A DNA stretch of 64,000 nt. Source: Gammaproteobacteria bacterium (lineage in GTDB: Bacteria; Pseudomonadota; Gammaproteobacteria; Legionellales; Legionellaceae). The notes under the pieces are model-generated. The model saw only the letters and a list, made by a program, of their open reading frames with translations, ran no database searches and was not told the DNA's origin. Shown here in pieces: positions 7,939 through 16,843 of the stretch. A program made the translations under genes and the position numbers. The stretch lies in the NCBI GenBank assembly GCA_024742995.1, contig JANSXK010000001.1:124001-188000 (forward strand), read 5' to 3'. Every line of letters begins with the position of its first letter. The first letter of the stretch is position 1.

Positions 7939-8643
7939 ATGATTATCGTGGATGTTTTTGTAACTTTAGCCACACTGACTGCCTTAGAAATTATCTTGGG
8001 AATAGATAATTTGATTTTTCTTTCCATTTTAACCGAAAAATTACCGGTGAAAGAACGTCAAAAAGCGCGCTATTGGGGCTTATCATTTGCGTGGGTATCA
8101 CGATTATTTCTTTTGGCGTTTGCGCTTGCACTGACCAATATGCAAGATACTTTGTTTACATTCAAAGACACAGATTTTTCAGTACGTACATTATTTTTAA
8201 TCATTGGAGGATTTTTTTTGATTGCTAAGGCAACTCAAGAAATCCATTTTGAAGTTGATCCTGGTGCTATGGCGGCACAACATAAATCAAAGCGTTATCA
8301 TTTTTGGGGTGTTGTATTGCAGGTGGCTGTTATGGATATTGTGTTTTCTATAGACAGTGTTTTAACTGCCGTAGGGTTGACGAATGAGTTTTGGATTATG
8401 GCAGCCGCTATTAGTATTGCAATCATTGCGATGATATATTTGAGTGCTACTATCGCGGCATTCATCCATAGCCATCCAACGATCAAGATGTTGGGATTAT
8501 GTTTTCTCCTATTGATTGGCACACTGTTGATAGCAGATGGGTTCTCGTTTCATATTCCTAGAGAATACTTGTATGTGGTGATGGTGTTTTCCTTGGGCGT
8601 TGAAGGATTAAACTATCTCAAAAAGCGGATCAGCCGTAAATGA
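7939..8643 (+). CDS. TerC-family integral membrane protein
   Basis: 234 residues, seven or so hydrophobic segments. The signatures EIILGIDNLIFLSIL (about 17-31) and MDIVFSIDSVLTAVGL (about 132-147) are the paired acidic transmembrane motifs of TerC/YgjT proteins, which are linked to metal (Mn) efflux or membrane metal handling in known members. There is a good AAGGA site before the ATG. The next gene (hemJ) follows after 25 bases and may be co-transcribed. No tellurite-resistance cluster surrounds it, so a housekeeping metal role is likelier than tellurite resistance. Confidence 0.9.
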   Translation: MIIVDVFVTLATLTALEIILGIDNLIFLSILTEKLPVKERQKARYWGLSFAWVSRLFLLAFALALTNMQDTLFTFKDTDFSVRTLFLIIGGFFLIAKATQEIHFEVDPGAMAAQHKSKRYHFWGVVLQVAVMDIVFSIDSVLTAVGLTNEFWIMAAAISIAIIAMIYLSATIAAFIHSHPTIKMLGLCFLLLIGTLLIADGFSFHIPREYLYVVMVFSLGVEGLNYLKKRISRK

Positions 8644-8668
8644 GATAAAAACTTTTAGGGAGAAAAAA

Positions 8669-9091
8669 ATGCTGATTGTGAAAGCCTTTCATATTATTGC
8701 AATGGTTAGTTGGTTCGCTGGATTGTTTTATATTCCGAGGTTATTTGTGTATCACACGCAATCCAAAGATAAAACCAGTATCGCACGTTTTAAACTGATG
8801 GAAAAAAGGTTGTTTTACGCAATCATGTGTCCTGCTGGGGTGGTCACCACGGCGTTGGGTGCCGTGTTACTGACTGATGCGCCTAATTACTATCATCATG
8901 CTGAATGGATGCAGATTAAATTAGGGTTGGTTGTTTTATTATGGTTTTATCATGCGTATTGTGGGTATTGTTTGCATCGTTTTGCTAATGACAACAATCC
9001 TCATTCAACAAAATTTTATCGCATATTTAACGAAATACCCACGTTGCTTTTGATTGTGATTGTACTGCTGGCTGTGGTAAAGCCGACTTAA
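8669..9091 (+). CDS. hemJ: Protoporphyrinogen IX oxidase HemJ
   Basis: 140 residues, four membrane helices. [20 protein letters not shown] at residues 7-26 is the diagnostic block of HemJ (formerly UPF0093), with the conserved His8. HemJ oxidises protoporphyrinogen IX to protoporphyrin IX in the inner membrane and replaces HemG/HemY in many proteobacteria. It follows the TerC-family gene closely. Its stop codon (9089-9091) overlaps the stop of the convergent rubredoxin gene (9088-9090) by two bases. Confidence 0.93.
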   Translation: MLIVKAFHIIAMVSWFAGLFYIPRLFVYHTQSKDKTSIARFKLMEKRLFYAIMCPAGVVTTALGAVLLTDAPNYYHHAEWMQIKLGLVVLLWFYHAYCGYCLHRFANDNNPHSTKFYRIFNEIPTLLLIVIVLLAVVKPT

Positions 9092-9261
9092 ACTTCAACC
9101 ATCTCAAAATCTTCTTTGCTGGCACCGCAGTCGGGACAAAACCAGTTTTCTGGTACGTCATCCCATAAAGTGCCAGCTTCAATGCCGTCTTCAGGCCATC
9201 CTTCAGCTTCATCGTATACAAAACCACAGATGACACAGATATATTTTTTGTGAATTACCAT
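9088..9261 (-). CDS. Rubredoxin
   Basis: 57 residues from ATG 9261. Two Fe-binding knuckles, CVICG and CPDCG, with the aromatic core [15 protein letters not shown] and WPEDGI between them, define a classical one-iron rubredoxin, a small cytoplasmic electron carrier. A longer in-frame start (9336) would add a 25-residue extension foreign to the family, so the inner ATG is preferred. It is convergent with hemJ. No rubredoxin reductase or alkane hydroxylase gene is nearby. Confidence 0.95.
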   Translation of the reverse strand: MVIHKKYICVICGFVYDEAEGWPEDGIEAGTLWDDVPENWFCPDCGASKEDFEMVEV

Positions 9262-9421
9262 CGCGAAGACTCTAGTTTTAAAATGTCGCAATTTAGCTGC
9301 TTTTAGCCAAATTGTAAAGCTAAAATTAACCCGCAAAATAAGACTGGTAATTTAGCCACAAATTCGGCAGACTATTGGTGCGAATAAACAATGTTATGGA
9401 TCATATAGAAGGGGAGTCCTT

Positions 9422-10126
9422 ATGAAGATGAAACTGGTCGCTGTTAGCGTATTAGGATTGATGATGACAGCACCGTTTGCGCAAGCTGAAGCTGTATCAT
9501 TGAAGTCTGATACTGAAAAACTATCCTACAGTATTGGTGTGGATTTAGGTAAAAATATCAAACAAAAACAAATTGAAATCAATGTGCCTGCTTTATCAAA
9601 GGGTATTTCTGATGGGATGAATAACGCCCCTTTAGCCCTTACTGAAGAGCAAATGAAGGAAACATTGGTAAAATTTCAAAAAGATATGATGGCAAAAAGT
9701 ACTGCACAATTTGAACAAAAAGCCAAGAGTAACCAAGCCGCAGGCCAAAAGTTTTTAGCAGAAAATAAAAAGAAGCCTGGTGTGGTCACCACAGCAAGTG
9801 GTTTACAGTATAAGATTGTTAAAAACGCTACAGGCCCTAAACCTACCAAGACGGATACAGTGACAGTTGAATATACCGGTCGCTTGTTGAACGGTGATGT
9901 TTTTGATAGTACTGAAAAAACAGGCAAGCCAGCGACGTTCCAATTAATGCAAGTGATTCCAGGCTGGACAGAGGCTTTACAATTAATGCCCGTTGGTTCA
10001 ACGTGGGAGCTTTATGTCCCTTCTAATCTTGCTTACGGTGTTCGCAATGTTGGTGGTACTATTGGTCCAAATGAGACATTGACCTTTACAGTGCATCTGA
10101 TTTCGATTGATGCTAAGAAAAAATAA
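9422..10126 (+). CDS. mip: Mip-like FKBP-type peptidyl-prolyl isomerase
   Basis: 234 residues, the same length class as Legionella Mip (233). There is a signal peptide at 1-22 (ending APFAQA). An N-terminal dimerisation and long-helix region follows, including [22 protein letters not shown] and a charged helix at about 75-115. The C-terminal FKBP domain (about 125-232) has [38 protein letters not shown] and the terminal [10 protein letters not shown]. It catalyses prolyl cis-trans isomerisation in the periplasm or at the cell surface; in Legionella and Coxiella, Mip homologues assist infection. GGGGAG precedes the start. A hairpin follows at 10139-10170. Confidence 0.93.
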   Translation: MKMKLVAVSVLGLMMTAPFAQAEAVSLKSDTEKLSYSIGVDLGKNIKQKQIEINVPALSKGISDGMNNAPLALTEEQMKETLVKFQKDMMAKSTAQFEQKAKSNQAAGQKFLAENKKKPGVVTTASGLQYKIVKNATGPKPTKTDTVTVEYTGRLLNGDVFDSTEKTGKPATFQLMQVIPGWTEALQLMPVGSTWELYVPSNLAYGVRNVGGTIGPNETLTFTVHLISIDAKKK

Positions 10127-10138
10127 TCAAATAGGCAT

Positions 10139-10170
10139 AACTTGGAGAGCGCTTCTGCGCAAACCAGGTT
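10139..10170 (+). terminator. Hairpin after mip, possible terminator
   Basis: The outer stem AACTTGG (10139-10145) pairs with CCAGGTT (10164-10170) with one G-T pair, and the inner stem GCGC (10149-10152) pairs with GCGC (10157-10160) around TTCT. It lies 12 bases after the mip stop. The following ATGTCCCTTT is only weakly U-rich, so it may be an attenuating hairpin rather than a full terminator. Its presence supports the later start of the downstream gene. Confidence 0.4.
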
Positions 10171-10193
10171 ATGTCCCTTTCCAAGTAAAACAT

Positions 10194-11423
10194 ATGATTT
10201 TTAAACAACTCTTTATTGTCTTTTGCTTAGGGTTTTCTTCGGGATTACCCATGGCGTTGGTGAGTTCTACACTGCAAGCTTGGTTTGCGGATGCTGGACT
10301 TTCCGTTTGGATTACCAGTTCTTTAAGCTTGATGAGCTTGCCATATCTGTATCGTTTTCTCTGGTCCCCTGTGCTTGATCGTTACCCCATTCTACGTATC
10401 GGAAAAAGACGTGGTTGGATTTTATGTATGCAGGTTCTTCTGGCCCTAGGGTTTTATTTGATGACTTACCTCGCACCTGAAACATCCCCTATGGTTATGG
10501 CTGGGCTGGCTTTTATCATAGCCACGCTATCAGCGACCCAAGATGCTGGGATCGACGCGCATCGTACAGAGTATCTGCCTAGTTACTTATATGGGATTGG
10601 TGCTTCAATTGCATCTTTAGGATACCGCTTGGCTATTTTGTTTTCTGGTGGCTTAGCTTTGATTATTGCTCAAAACTACGGTTGGCCGGTGACTTATCGC
10701 GTTATGTCTGTTGCAATGATGATAGGCATTTTAGCAATATTCTGGAGTCCTGAACCTTCTACAAATGATAGTGAAACGCCGCTCTTTGCTACATTTATGG
10801 ATCCTGTCCGCGATTTATTAGCACGCCCTGAAATTTTACCGCTCTGTATTTTTATTTTATTGTTTAAATTTGGAGAAGCATTTACCACCAGTACTAGTGG
10901 TATCATCATGCCATTTTTGATACAGGGGATGGGGTTTTCTTTATCCACCATTGGTTATGTGACTAAAATTTGGGGTGTTGTTGCCATTATTGTGGGTGGC
11001 TTAGTCGGTGGACTGGTTTTAGTCCGCTGGCAATTATATCGAGCGTTATTCTTATTTGGTGTTTTGCAAGCCCTAAGTAATGTGGTGTTTATTATATTAG
11101 CTGCATTACCGCGACATACGGAGCTTTTGGCATTGGCAGTTATCAGTGATAATTTTGCAGCTGGTATGGGCAGTACGGCCGTTGTTGCGTTGCTTATGGT
11201 TTTTGTGAATCACAAGTATACGGCCACACAGTTTTCAGTTTTGGTTGGTATCTCTGGTTTACCGCGAGTATTCTCTGGGCCTATTGGTGCATTGTTGCAT
11301 GAGTACTATGGTTGGACAGGGTTATATTGTATTTCTTCAGTACTAGCGCTCGCTTTTATTCCGTTTCTTTACCGGCTCCGTAGGCAACCCTGTTTTCAAG
11401 TCGAAAAACACGCGTACGATTAA
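10194..11423 (+). CDS. AmpG-like muropeptide MFS permease
   Basis: About 409 residues, 12 membrane segments. The N-terminus FCLGFSSGLPMALVSSTLQAWF is characteristic of AmpG permeases, which import anhydro-muropeptides for cell-wall recycling. GLSVWITSSLSL and the DAGIDAHRTEYLP loop fit the family as well. An in-frame start at 10107 would overlap mip and translate through the post-mip hairpin, so the ATG at 10194 just before the first helix is preferred. The 3' end overlaps the convergent histidine kinase gene by 81 bases, giving complementary transcript ends. Confidence 0.85.
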   Translation: MIFKQLFIVFCLGFSSGLPMALVSSTLQAWFADAGLSVWITSSLSLMSLPYLYRFLWSPVLDRYPILRIGKRRGWILCMQVLLALGFYLMTYLAPETSPMVMAGLAFIIATLSATQDAGIDAHRTEYLPSYLYGIGASIASLGYRLAILFSGGLALIIAQNYGWPVTYRVMSVAMMIGILAIFWSPEPSTNDSETPLFATFMDPVRDLLARPEILPLCIFILLFKFGEAFTTSTSGIIMPFLIQGMGFSLSTIGYVTKIWGVVAIIVGGLVGGLVLVRWQLYRALFLFGVLQALSNVVFIILAALPRHTELLALAVISDNFAAGMGSTAVVALLMVFVNHKYTATQFSVLVGISGLPRVFSGPIGALLHEYYGWTGLYCISSVLALAFIPFLYRLRRQPCFQVEKHAYD

Positions 11424-12794
11424 TCCCGTGCCTGAAGCTGGCTTGTCTAAGCTTATTTCGGCTTGGTGGAGGCTAGCAATCTGTTGTGCAATTGCTAAGC
11501 CAAGCCCACTACCAGTGCTTTTATTTCCGAGTTTGCGAAAGAAGCGTTCGAATACCCGAGAATGGAATTTTTTCGGGATGCCAGGACCGTTATCTTGCAC
11601 TTCTAATACTACATCTGAAGATTGTTGATACACGCGGACAGTGACGTTACCTTTTGGTTTGCTATAACGAATGGCATTATCAACGAGGTTTCTGATTAAA
11701 ATGCTGATTGCTGTTGGCGTTCCATTAAAAGTTGGCGTGTTGGGTTCAGATTCAAATTCTAATTCAATATCTTTTTCGATGGCCATCGGCGCCAACATAG
11801 CCAAAACCTCACGTGTGATGATCGATAAATCAACATCATCAATATCATTCATGGCTGCCTGATCGGGGATCAGTTTACTCATGGTAAGTAATTGTTGAAC
11901 AATGTGCGTGTTGCGATTGACACTCGCAATAACTTTTTGCAACGCAATATTTTTCTCGTTGATGTCATTAGTATTTAACGCAACTTGTGCTTGTGCTTTT
12001 AATGCTGCCAATGGGGTGCGTAATTCATGAGCCGCATCTGCGGCAAATCGTGCTTCGCGTTCAAAGGCTTCTTTCAAGCGAAAAAACAAATTGTTTAATT
12101 CGTCTATAACAGGCCGAATTTCATCGGGTAATGCTTCAATTTTTACCGGCTCCAAGTGATGGGGTTCACGGTTCGCTAATTCATGTGCCACTGATTCTAA
12201 ACTATCCAACCCTCGTCCGATGACAATCCATATCAAAAAACCTGAAAGGGGGATTATAAGCAACATGATATACAAATCATCTAAGGCAATTCTACGACCT
12301 AATTCATTACGTGTGTCATAGCGCTCTGCCAAAACAGTATGAATGTTGGCATTGGGATTGGTTGTCGTGAACACACGCCAATGTTGTTGTTCTACCAATT
12401 TATTATGAAATCCCTCTTTTTTAGACAGCAGTGGCAATTTAGGGGCACCTGAAGAATGCAATAATAATCGATTATTATCAGACCATACTTGAAAATTAAA
12501 TTTTTCAAGAAAAAATTCGGGGGCTTGATGCGCAGCATTGGTTCGAGAATAATAAGATTCAATTTTTCCTGGAATAGTATTCAAATCATTTTGAATGGTT
12601 TGTAATTGACGCTGATTCACATCATCACCTAAAAGTGCCTGATATGATAAAGCAGAAATTGCCATCAAAGAATCTAAATGTTCTTGGATATTGCGTTGAT
12701 CGAGATAGTAGTTTCCCACTGCTGTTAGCGTTGTCGTAACCGTGACGGCAAATAGTAAATTAATTAATAAAAACTTTCGAATCGAGGGCTTCAA
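11343..12794 (-). CDS. Sensor histidine kinase, QseC/PmrB type
   Basis: 483 residues. Transmembrane segments at about 8-28 and 173-193 flank a periplasmic sensor of about 145 residues. Then come a linker/HAMP-like region, the dimerisation domain with phospho-acceptor His256 in DAAHELRTPLAALKAQ, and the ATPase domain with N box (LIRNLVDNAIRYS), G1 (DNGPGIP), F box (FERFFR) and G2 (GSGLGLAI). Its start overlaps the response regulator stop by four bases, so it is translationally coupled. The closest recognisable group is the QseC/PmrB/BasS set; which signal it senses is not readable. The C-terminal 27 codons overlap the convergent permease gene. Confidence 0.9.
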   Translation of the reverse strand: MKPSIRKFLLINLLFAVTVTTTLTAVGNYYLDQRNIQEHLDSLMAISALSYQALLGDDVNQRQLQTIQNDLNTIPGKIESYYSRTNAAHQAPEFFLEKFNFQVWSDNNRLLLHSSGAPKLPLLSKKEGFHNKLVEQQHWRVFTTTNPNANIHTVLAERYDTRNELGRRIALDDLYIMLLIIPLSGFLIWIVIGRGLDSLESVAHELANREPHHLEPVKIEALPDEIRPVIDELNNLFFRLKEAFEREARFAADAAHELRTPLAALKAQAQVALNTNDINEKNIALQKVIASVNRNTHIVQQLLTMSKLIPDQAAMNDIDDVDLSIITREVLAMLAPMAIEKDIELEFESEPNTPTFNGTPTAISILIRNLVDNAIRYSKPKGNVTVRVYQQSSDVVLEVQDNGPGIPKKFHSRVFERFFRKLGNKSTGSGLGLAIAQQIASLHQAEISLDKPASGTGLIVRVFFDLKTGLPTEPVKKRNKSER

Positions 12795-13468
12795 TTGCTG
12801 TCATCCTTGGATATTTTATCGACTAAATATCCTACACCGCGAATGGTTCTGATGAAATGAGCATTAAGTTTTTTTCGTAAATTGTGAATATGCACCTCCA
12901 GCGCATTGCTATCTACTTCTTCATCCCAACTATACATGCTTTGCATGAGTTGTTCTCTGGAAAGCACATGGCCACTTGATTCTACGAGTTTTTGTAATAA
13001 GGCAAATTCTCTGCGCGGTACATTGATGGATTGGCCATCTAAACACACAGTATGCGCAGCAGGGTCGATGGTGAGATTACCATAATGTATGATGGCATCG
13101 GCTCGTCCTAAAGAACGGCGGGTCAGTGCGCGTACTCTGGCACCGAGCTCATCCAGATCAAAAGGCTTAGTGATGTAATCATCTGCGCCGGCATCTAATC
13201 CTTTGATGCGATCATCAATGGATTCTCGTGCTGTCAGAATGATAATAGGGGTTTTATCATTGGATTGGCGAATGGTGTGCAATAATGTTATGCCAGAGAC
13301 TTTGGGTAGGCCTAAGTCAAGGATAATCAAATCGAAAGATTCTGTTTGAACCACCGTACGGGCAATTTCCCCATTTTTAACCCAGTCTACGATATAGCCA
13401 AATTGTGTTAATCCAGTTTTGACAGCATCGCCTAATAATTCATCGTCTTCAACCAGCAATAACCGCAT
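12791..13468 (-). CDS. OmpR-family response regulator, QseB/PmrA type
   Basis: 225 residues. Receiver domain 1-115 with acidic pocket EDD at 7-9, phospho-acceptor Asp51 (ILDLGLP), the switch Thr in ILTARES and Lys in TKPFDLDEL. The winged-helix DNA-binding domain (about 125-220) has RREFALLQKL and the recognition block VHIHNLRKKL. It forms a coupled pair with the downstream kinase. In Legionella and Coxiella the PmrA regulator of this subfamily controls Dot/Icm effector genes; whether this is that orthologue cannot be settled here, and I saw no tandem TTAAT PmrA-type box in the intergenic regions I scanned by eye. Confidence 0.92.
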   Translation of the reverse strand: MRLLLVEDDELLGDAVKTGLTQFGYIVDWVKNGEIARTVVQTESFDLIILDLGLPKVSGITLLHTIRQSNDKTPIIILTARESIDDRIKGLDAGADDYITKPFDLDELGARVRALTRRSLGRADAIIHYGNLTIDPAAHTVCLDGQSINVPRREFALLQKLVESSGHVLSREQLMQSMYSWDEEVDSNALEVHIHNLRKKLNAHFIRTIRGVGYLVDKISKDDSN

Positions 13469-13477
13469 GCAAGCTCC

Positions 13478-14023
13478 TTATGAGCGACTTGAGGAAGGTT
13501 CAACTGCGTGTTTGGTCAGGTAGAGTGCTTGTAATAAAACAAAAATCAACATAAAGCCTGCACCACCAAATAATTTGAAATTAACCCAAACTGCAGTGTC
13601 GTAATTGTACGCGACATATATATTTAGAGTGCCCATGCACGCAAAGTACAGTGCCCAAGCATAATTAAGACGTTTCCAAATTTTGAGTGGCAAATTGACA
13701 TTGCCATCCATCATTTTTTGAATGATTGGTTTCGAGCCAATAAAGTTAGAGCCCAGAAATACTAAGGAAGACAACCAATAAATCCCCGTTGGTTTCCATT
13801 TGATAAACCAGGGATTATGAAAAAATAATGTAGCGCTGCCCAAGACAAGAATCAGGAGCATACTGGCCAAATGTAATTTTTCATAACGTTGATATTTGAG
13901 TCGAAAAAAAACAACTTGAGCCACAGATGCAGCCATGGCAATGGCGGTAGCGTAGTAAATATCAAAAAATTTAAACGCCATGAAAAAAAGTAGAATAGGA
14001 AAAAAATCAAATAAAAGCTTCAT
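13478..14023 (-). CDS. yciB: Septation/envelope protein YciB (IspA)
   Basis: 181 residues, five to six membrane helices. The N-terminus [47 protein letters not shown] and the [12 protein letters not shown] block are classic YciB (intracellular septation protein A family) signatures; the family acts in inner-membrane and envelope maintenance. It lies nine bases upstream of the response regulator start on the same strand, so the three minus-strand genes may share a transcript. Confidence 0.93.
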   Translation of the reverse strand: MKLLFDFFPILLFFMAFKFFDIYYATAIAMAASVAQVVFFRLKYQRYEKLHLASMLLILVLGSATLFFHNPWFIKWKPTGIYWLSSLVFLGSNFIGSKPIIQKMMDGNVNLPLKIWKRLNYAWALYFACMGTLNIYVAYNYDTAVWVNFKLFGGAGFMLIFVLLQALYLTKHAVEPSSSRS

Positions 14024-14179
14024 ATCACCTACATCATCTAGTATATCCGGTAAACAAATTATAAAGCCTTAGCACAAAAAGCACCAGGATATTGATGAGA
14101 TTAATCTGTGACATTACCTTTGCGAGTGTGGCGAAGAATCTAAGGGGTGCACTTAGAGCTTTTGGGTTGCTTCAATAGA

Positions 14180-15133
14180 TTAGGGAACTAATCTATGATC
14201 AACTGTGGCGCTATTCAGACTTTGTGCGTTCATCGTGCTAAATAATCTGTGTAAATTAGTGAACACAGGGGATTGTGCATCAAGCTTATTTACCCCGGAT
14301 AGCATATGGTTAAAATGTTCTGTAGGTCCATGATCAGCGTACTTATAGGCTAAGTAGAGCCCAAAAATACTAGCAGCTGCTAATACTAGGGCAGGTGGTG
14401 TAAAAACTTGATAAGCGAGTATTGTGCATATTAATTTAGATATTATGCCAATGGTGGCCGTTATTGAAATGCCCCAACCCGCCATAGATACATATTGATT
14501 ACCTGTGGTAGGCAGTTTTTTTATTTCATTAGATAGCGCGTTCAGATTCGCATTAAATCCATATTGTTCCTCTGTTGTTAATGAGGGCCCCAAAATATGT
14601 TTTTTTAGCTGCCCTAACATATCTACAGTATGTGCTAGCACCGAGGTCAAAACTGCGATGTTTTTTCTATCCTCATCAGAGTTTATAATAGAGAGCGATG
14701 ACTGGGGATGTGCGCTTGTAACCCTTGTGTACCCATCAACTTGATTACCACGTATCTTAAGTTTAAAACCCCTCCCAATAGCGTCTTGGAGTCCCTGGAG
14801 TCTAGATACGGTATATTTTATCTCTTGCAATGCATGAATTTCTTTATCTAATTGCTCTTTATTGAATGTTTGTTCTACAATTTTTGAACTATCTAACCGT
14901 GAGAGTATGTCCAAATTCCCACCTGATCGAGAAAAAAATTGTTTTCTCTGATTAGAATCACTTAACGGGTTATCATCAACGCCCATAGACAACAATATAT
15001 TTACTTGCTCTTCAAGCAGTTGGACAAGTAGCAGATCATAGGTTTGAGATCCATTTAGGCTTTCTACAGAGGGGTGCAGGTGACTCGTCCTACTGTCTAT
15101 CGTATTTTCCGCCATAATATTTACTGTCATCAA
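14180..15133 (-). CDS. Hypothetical protein with C-terminal membrane segments
   Basis: 317 residues. The first 220 are soluble and helical, with serine/asparagine/leucine-rich stretches and no signal peptide. A hydrophobic region at about 224-272 (ISITATIGIISKLICTILAY, then LVLAAASIFGLYLAY) could form two membrane helices, followed by a 45-residue polar tail. I recognise no domain. The start is uncertain: MAENTID, six codons in, is an alternative, and neither has a good ribosome-binding site. A soluble helical body with a late hydrophobic hairpin and no export signal recalls Legionella/Coxiella effectors, but this is inference only. Confidence 0.6.
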   Translation of the reverse strand: MMTVNIMAENTIDSRTSHLHPSVESLNGSQTYDLLLVQLLEEQVNILLSMGVDDNPLSDSNQRKQFFSRSGGNLDILSRLDSSKIVEQTFNKEQLDKEIHALQEIKYTVSRLQGLQDAIGRGFKLKIRGNQVDGYTRVTSAHPQSSLSIINSDEDRKNIAVLTSVLAHTVDMLGQLKKHILGPSLTTEEQYGFNANLNALSNEIKKLPTTGNQYVSMAGWGISITATIGIISKLICTILAYQVFTPPALVLAAASIFGLYLAYKYADHGPTEHFNHMLSGVNKLDAQSPVFTNLHRLFSTMNAQSLNSATVDHRLVP

Positions 15134-15231
15134 ATGGGTAAATCATACAAAAAAAAATCAAAAAAAGCGATATAAATTTATATTTAAATTAAATGCTATA
15201 CTAATTGTATTGTATTATTAATGTTGAGTTC

Positions 15232-16026
15232 ATGAAAATCTCAAAATGGCTTCTACTCTCACTATTATGTTCCACCCGTGTCTTGGCGTTGTCTATTGAT
15301 CATCCGGTAACGTTCAATGATGATACCTTGGGCATTTATAGCAAAGAAAATTTTAAGAAAGACTGGGACATGAATCCTAACGCTTCTTCTGGTCAAAGTA
15401 GTCATCGTTTAAACATTGTGAGTGATAGGGATGATCCGAATAATCATGTTCTGGAAGTGACTTATAATGCCAATCAAGTAGGTGGCAATTCAGCGATGGT
15501 ATTTACACCCTCTTTAAATGGTACTTACGACCATTTGATATTTCAATATAAAGTCAAATTTGCTGATGATTTTACCTGGATCAAAGGTGGAAAATTACCT
15601 GGATTGACCAGCTCTCCCGACAGTCCGACGGGCTGTATTGATAACGACACATTTGATGGTTTTTCTGCGCGATATATGTGGCGAGGAGAAGGTGTGCTGC
15701 GAGGTTATGTTTATAGTCCTGAAAAAAAAGAGCGTTGCGGTGATTACTATGACAGTAATCCGATGTTTTATTTCAACAAAGGTGTTTGGTACACATTGAA
15801 ACAAGAAGTGTTTTTGGGCACACCTGGGGAACGCAACGGTTATATCAAAGCATGGATAGATGGGCAGCCCATACTTTCAGTCACAAACCTCATGTTACGC
15901 CGCAATGCTTCTGTCATGATTGATCAAGTGAAAATGGACACGTTTTTTGGTGGTTCTAGCAATGAATGGGCGCCAACTACAAATCAACATGTTTATTTTA
16001 ACGATTTTGAAATTCGTCAACCCTGA
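15232..16026 (+). CDS. Polysaccharide lyase, PL14 alginate-lyase-like
   Basis: 264 residues from ATG 15232, which starts the signal peptide MKISKWLLLSLLCSTRVLA; an upstream TTG would add nine non-signal residues. The mature part has the PL14-type beta-sandwich blocks: FQYKVKFADDFTWIKGGKLP, GFSARYMWRGEGV, YVYSPEK, a W-x-x-x-K/Q-x-V-x-x-x-PG-x-x-x-G-x-I-x-A/V-W-x-D-G block, and FFGGSSNEWAPT...YFNDFEI at the C-terminus. Such enzymes cleave uronate polysaccharides such as alginate by beta-elimination. Secreted or periplasmic. No other polysaccharide-degrading gene is adjacent. Substrate is inferred from family resemblance only. Confidence 0.75.
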   Translation: MKISKWLLLSLLCSTRVLALSIDHPVTFNDDTLGIYSKENFKKDWDMNPNASSGQSSHRLNIVSDRDDPNNHVLEVTYNANQVGGNSAMVFTPSLNGTYDHLIFQYKVKFADDFTWIKGGKLPGLTSSPDSPTGCIDNDTFDGFSARYMWRGEGVLRGYVYSPEKKERCGDYYDSNPMFYFNKGVWYTLKQEVFLGTPGERNGYIKAWIDGQPILSVTNLMLRRNASVMIDQVKMDTFFGGSSNEWAPTTNQHVYFNDFEIRQP

Positions 16027-16120
16027 TTTTTTTGAATAAATGCTTTATCACTGTGACGATAAAACATAAAATAGCCCATAACTTCAATTAAAATAATAAA
16101 TAAAAAAGGCAGGCAAGTTT

Positions 16121-16504
16121 ATGAGTATACAGTTGAATCACACTATTATTGCTGCACATGACAATAATATCTCAGCTAATTTTCTAGCTGAGATATTGGG
16201 CTTGCCTGCGCCAACCACATTCGGTCCATTTATGGTGGTACAAACGGATAATGGTGTGAGCTTAGATTTCAGAACGACCACCGAAGACTTCCAAACTAGA
16301 CATTATGCTTTTCTGGTGAGTGAAGAAGAGTTTGATGAAATATTTGAGCGCATATCCAAAAAAGAAATCACTTATTGGGCAGATCATATGCGAAAGCAAC
16401 CGAATGAAATCAATCATAATGATGGTGGGCGTGGTGTATATTTTGATGATCCGAATGGGCATTTTCTTGAGGTTATCACCCGACCCTATGGTAGCGGTGG
16501 GTAA
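16121..16504 (+). CDS. VOC/glyoxalase-superfamily protein
   Basis: 127 residues forming two beta-alpha-beta-beta-beta modules. The N-terminal module starts LNHTIIAAHDNN, with His7 in a metal-ligand position. The C-terminal module ends RGVYFDDPNGHFLEVITRPYG, the hallmark G-x-Y-F-x-D-P-x-G-x-x-x-E of vicinal-oxygen-chelate proteins with the Glu ligand. The substrate is unknown. AGGCAGGC lies before the ATG. The 3' end overlaps the convergent GIY-YIG gene by 19 bases. Confidence 0.88.
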   Translation: MSIQLNHTIIAAHDNNISANFLAEILGLPAPTTFGPFMVVQTDNGVSLDFRTTTEDFQTRHYAFLVSEEEFDEIFERISKKEITYWADHMRKQPNEINHNDGGRGVYFDDPNGHFLEVITRPYGSGG

Positions 16505-16818
16505 TCAATACATAGTTTTGTAGGATCCAGGATGACATCTGTCATGGTTGGGAGTGTAGAAGGATCAGAAATAAGCTTTTCTTTTTCAGCTCGAGATAAC
16601 TTTTTGATGTAACGTTCGATTTGCATGGCCAGTGCTTTATCACCAAGGATTTTCCAGCATTGCACCAGAGCGATGGGCTTGAAGCTACGTGTGTACTTAC
16701 ATTTCCCAGTTCCAGAGAGATGTGATTGATAGCGCTTTGAGAGGTTGTTTGTATAACCTGTGTAATAAGTATCGTTACTACAACGTAGGATGTAAACCCA
16801 ATAGCATTGTTCTTGCAT
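16486..16818 (-). CDS. GIY-YIG nuclease superfamily protein (YhbQ-like)
   Basis: 110 residues. A single GIY-YIG domain: WVYILRCSNDTYYTGYTNNL at 7-26 (the motif reads VYI-x10-YTG), then RYQSHLSGTGKCKYTRS, and a conserved E in the MQIERYIKKLSRAEK helix. Small stand-alone proteins of this type (YhbQ/UPF0213) act on DNA in known cases; the biological role is unclear. Convergent with the VOC gene. Confidence 0.9.
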   Translation of the reverse strand: MQEQCYWVYILRCSNDTYYTGYTNNLSKRYQSHLSGTGKCKYTRSFKPIALVQCWKILGDKALAMQIERYIKKLSRAEKEKLISDPSTLPTMTDVILDPTKLCIDYPPLP

Positions 16819-16843
16819 ATATTCCGTCCTATGAGAGCCGTGC

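Noticed and set aside
11428-11862. Plus-strand open frames inside the histidine kinase gene
   Set aside because: They are antisense shadows of conserved kinase motifs and have no start signals.
12791-13468. Search for tandem TTAAT PmrA-type boxes upstream of effector-like genes
   Set aside because: By eye no pair with the expected 11-base spacing was found upstream of 2758, 15133, 26338 or 40958; a motif scan would be needed to exclude them fully.
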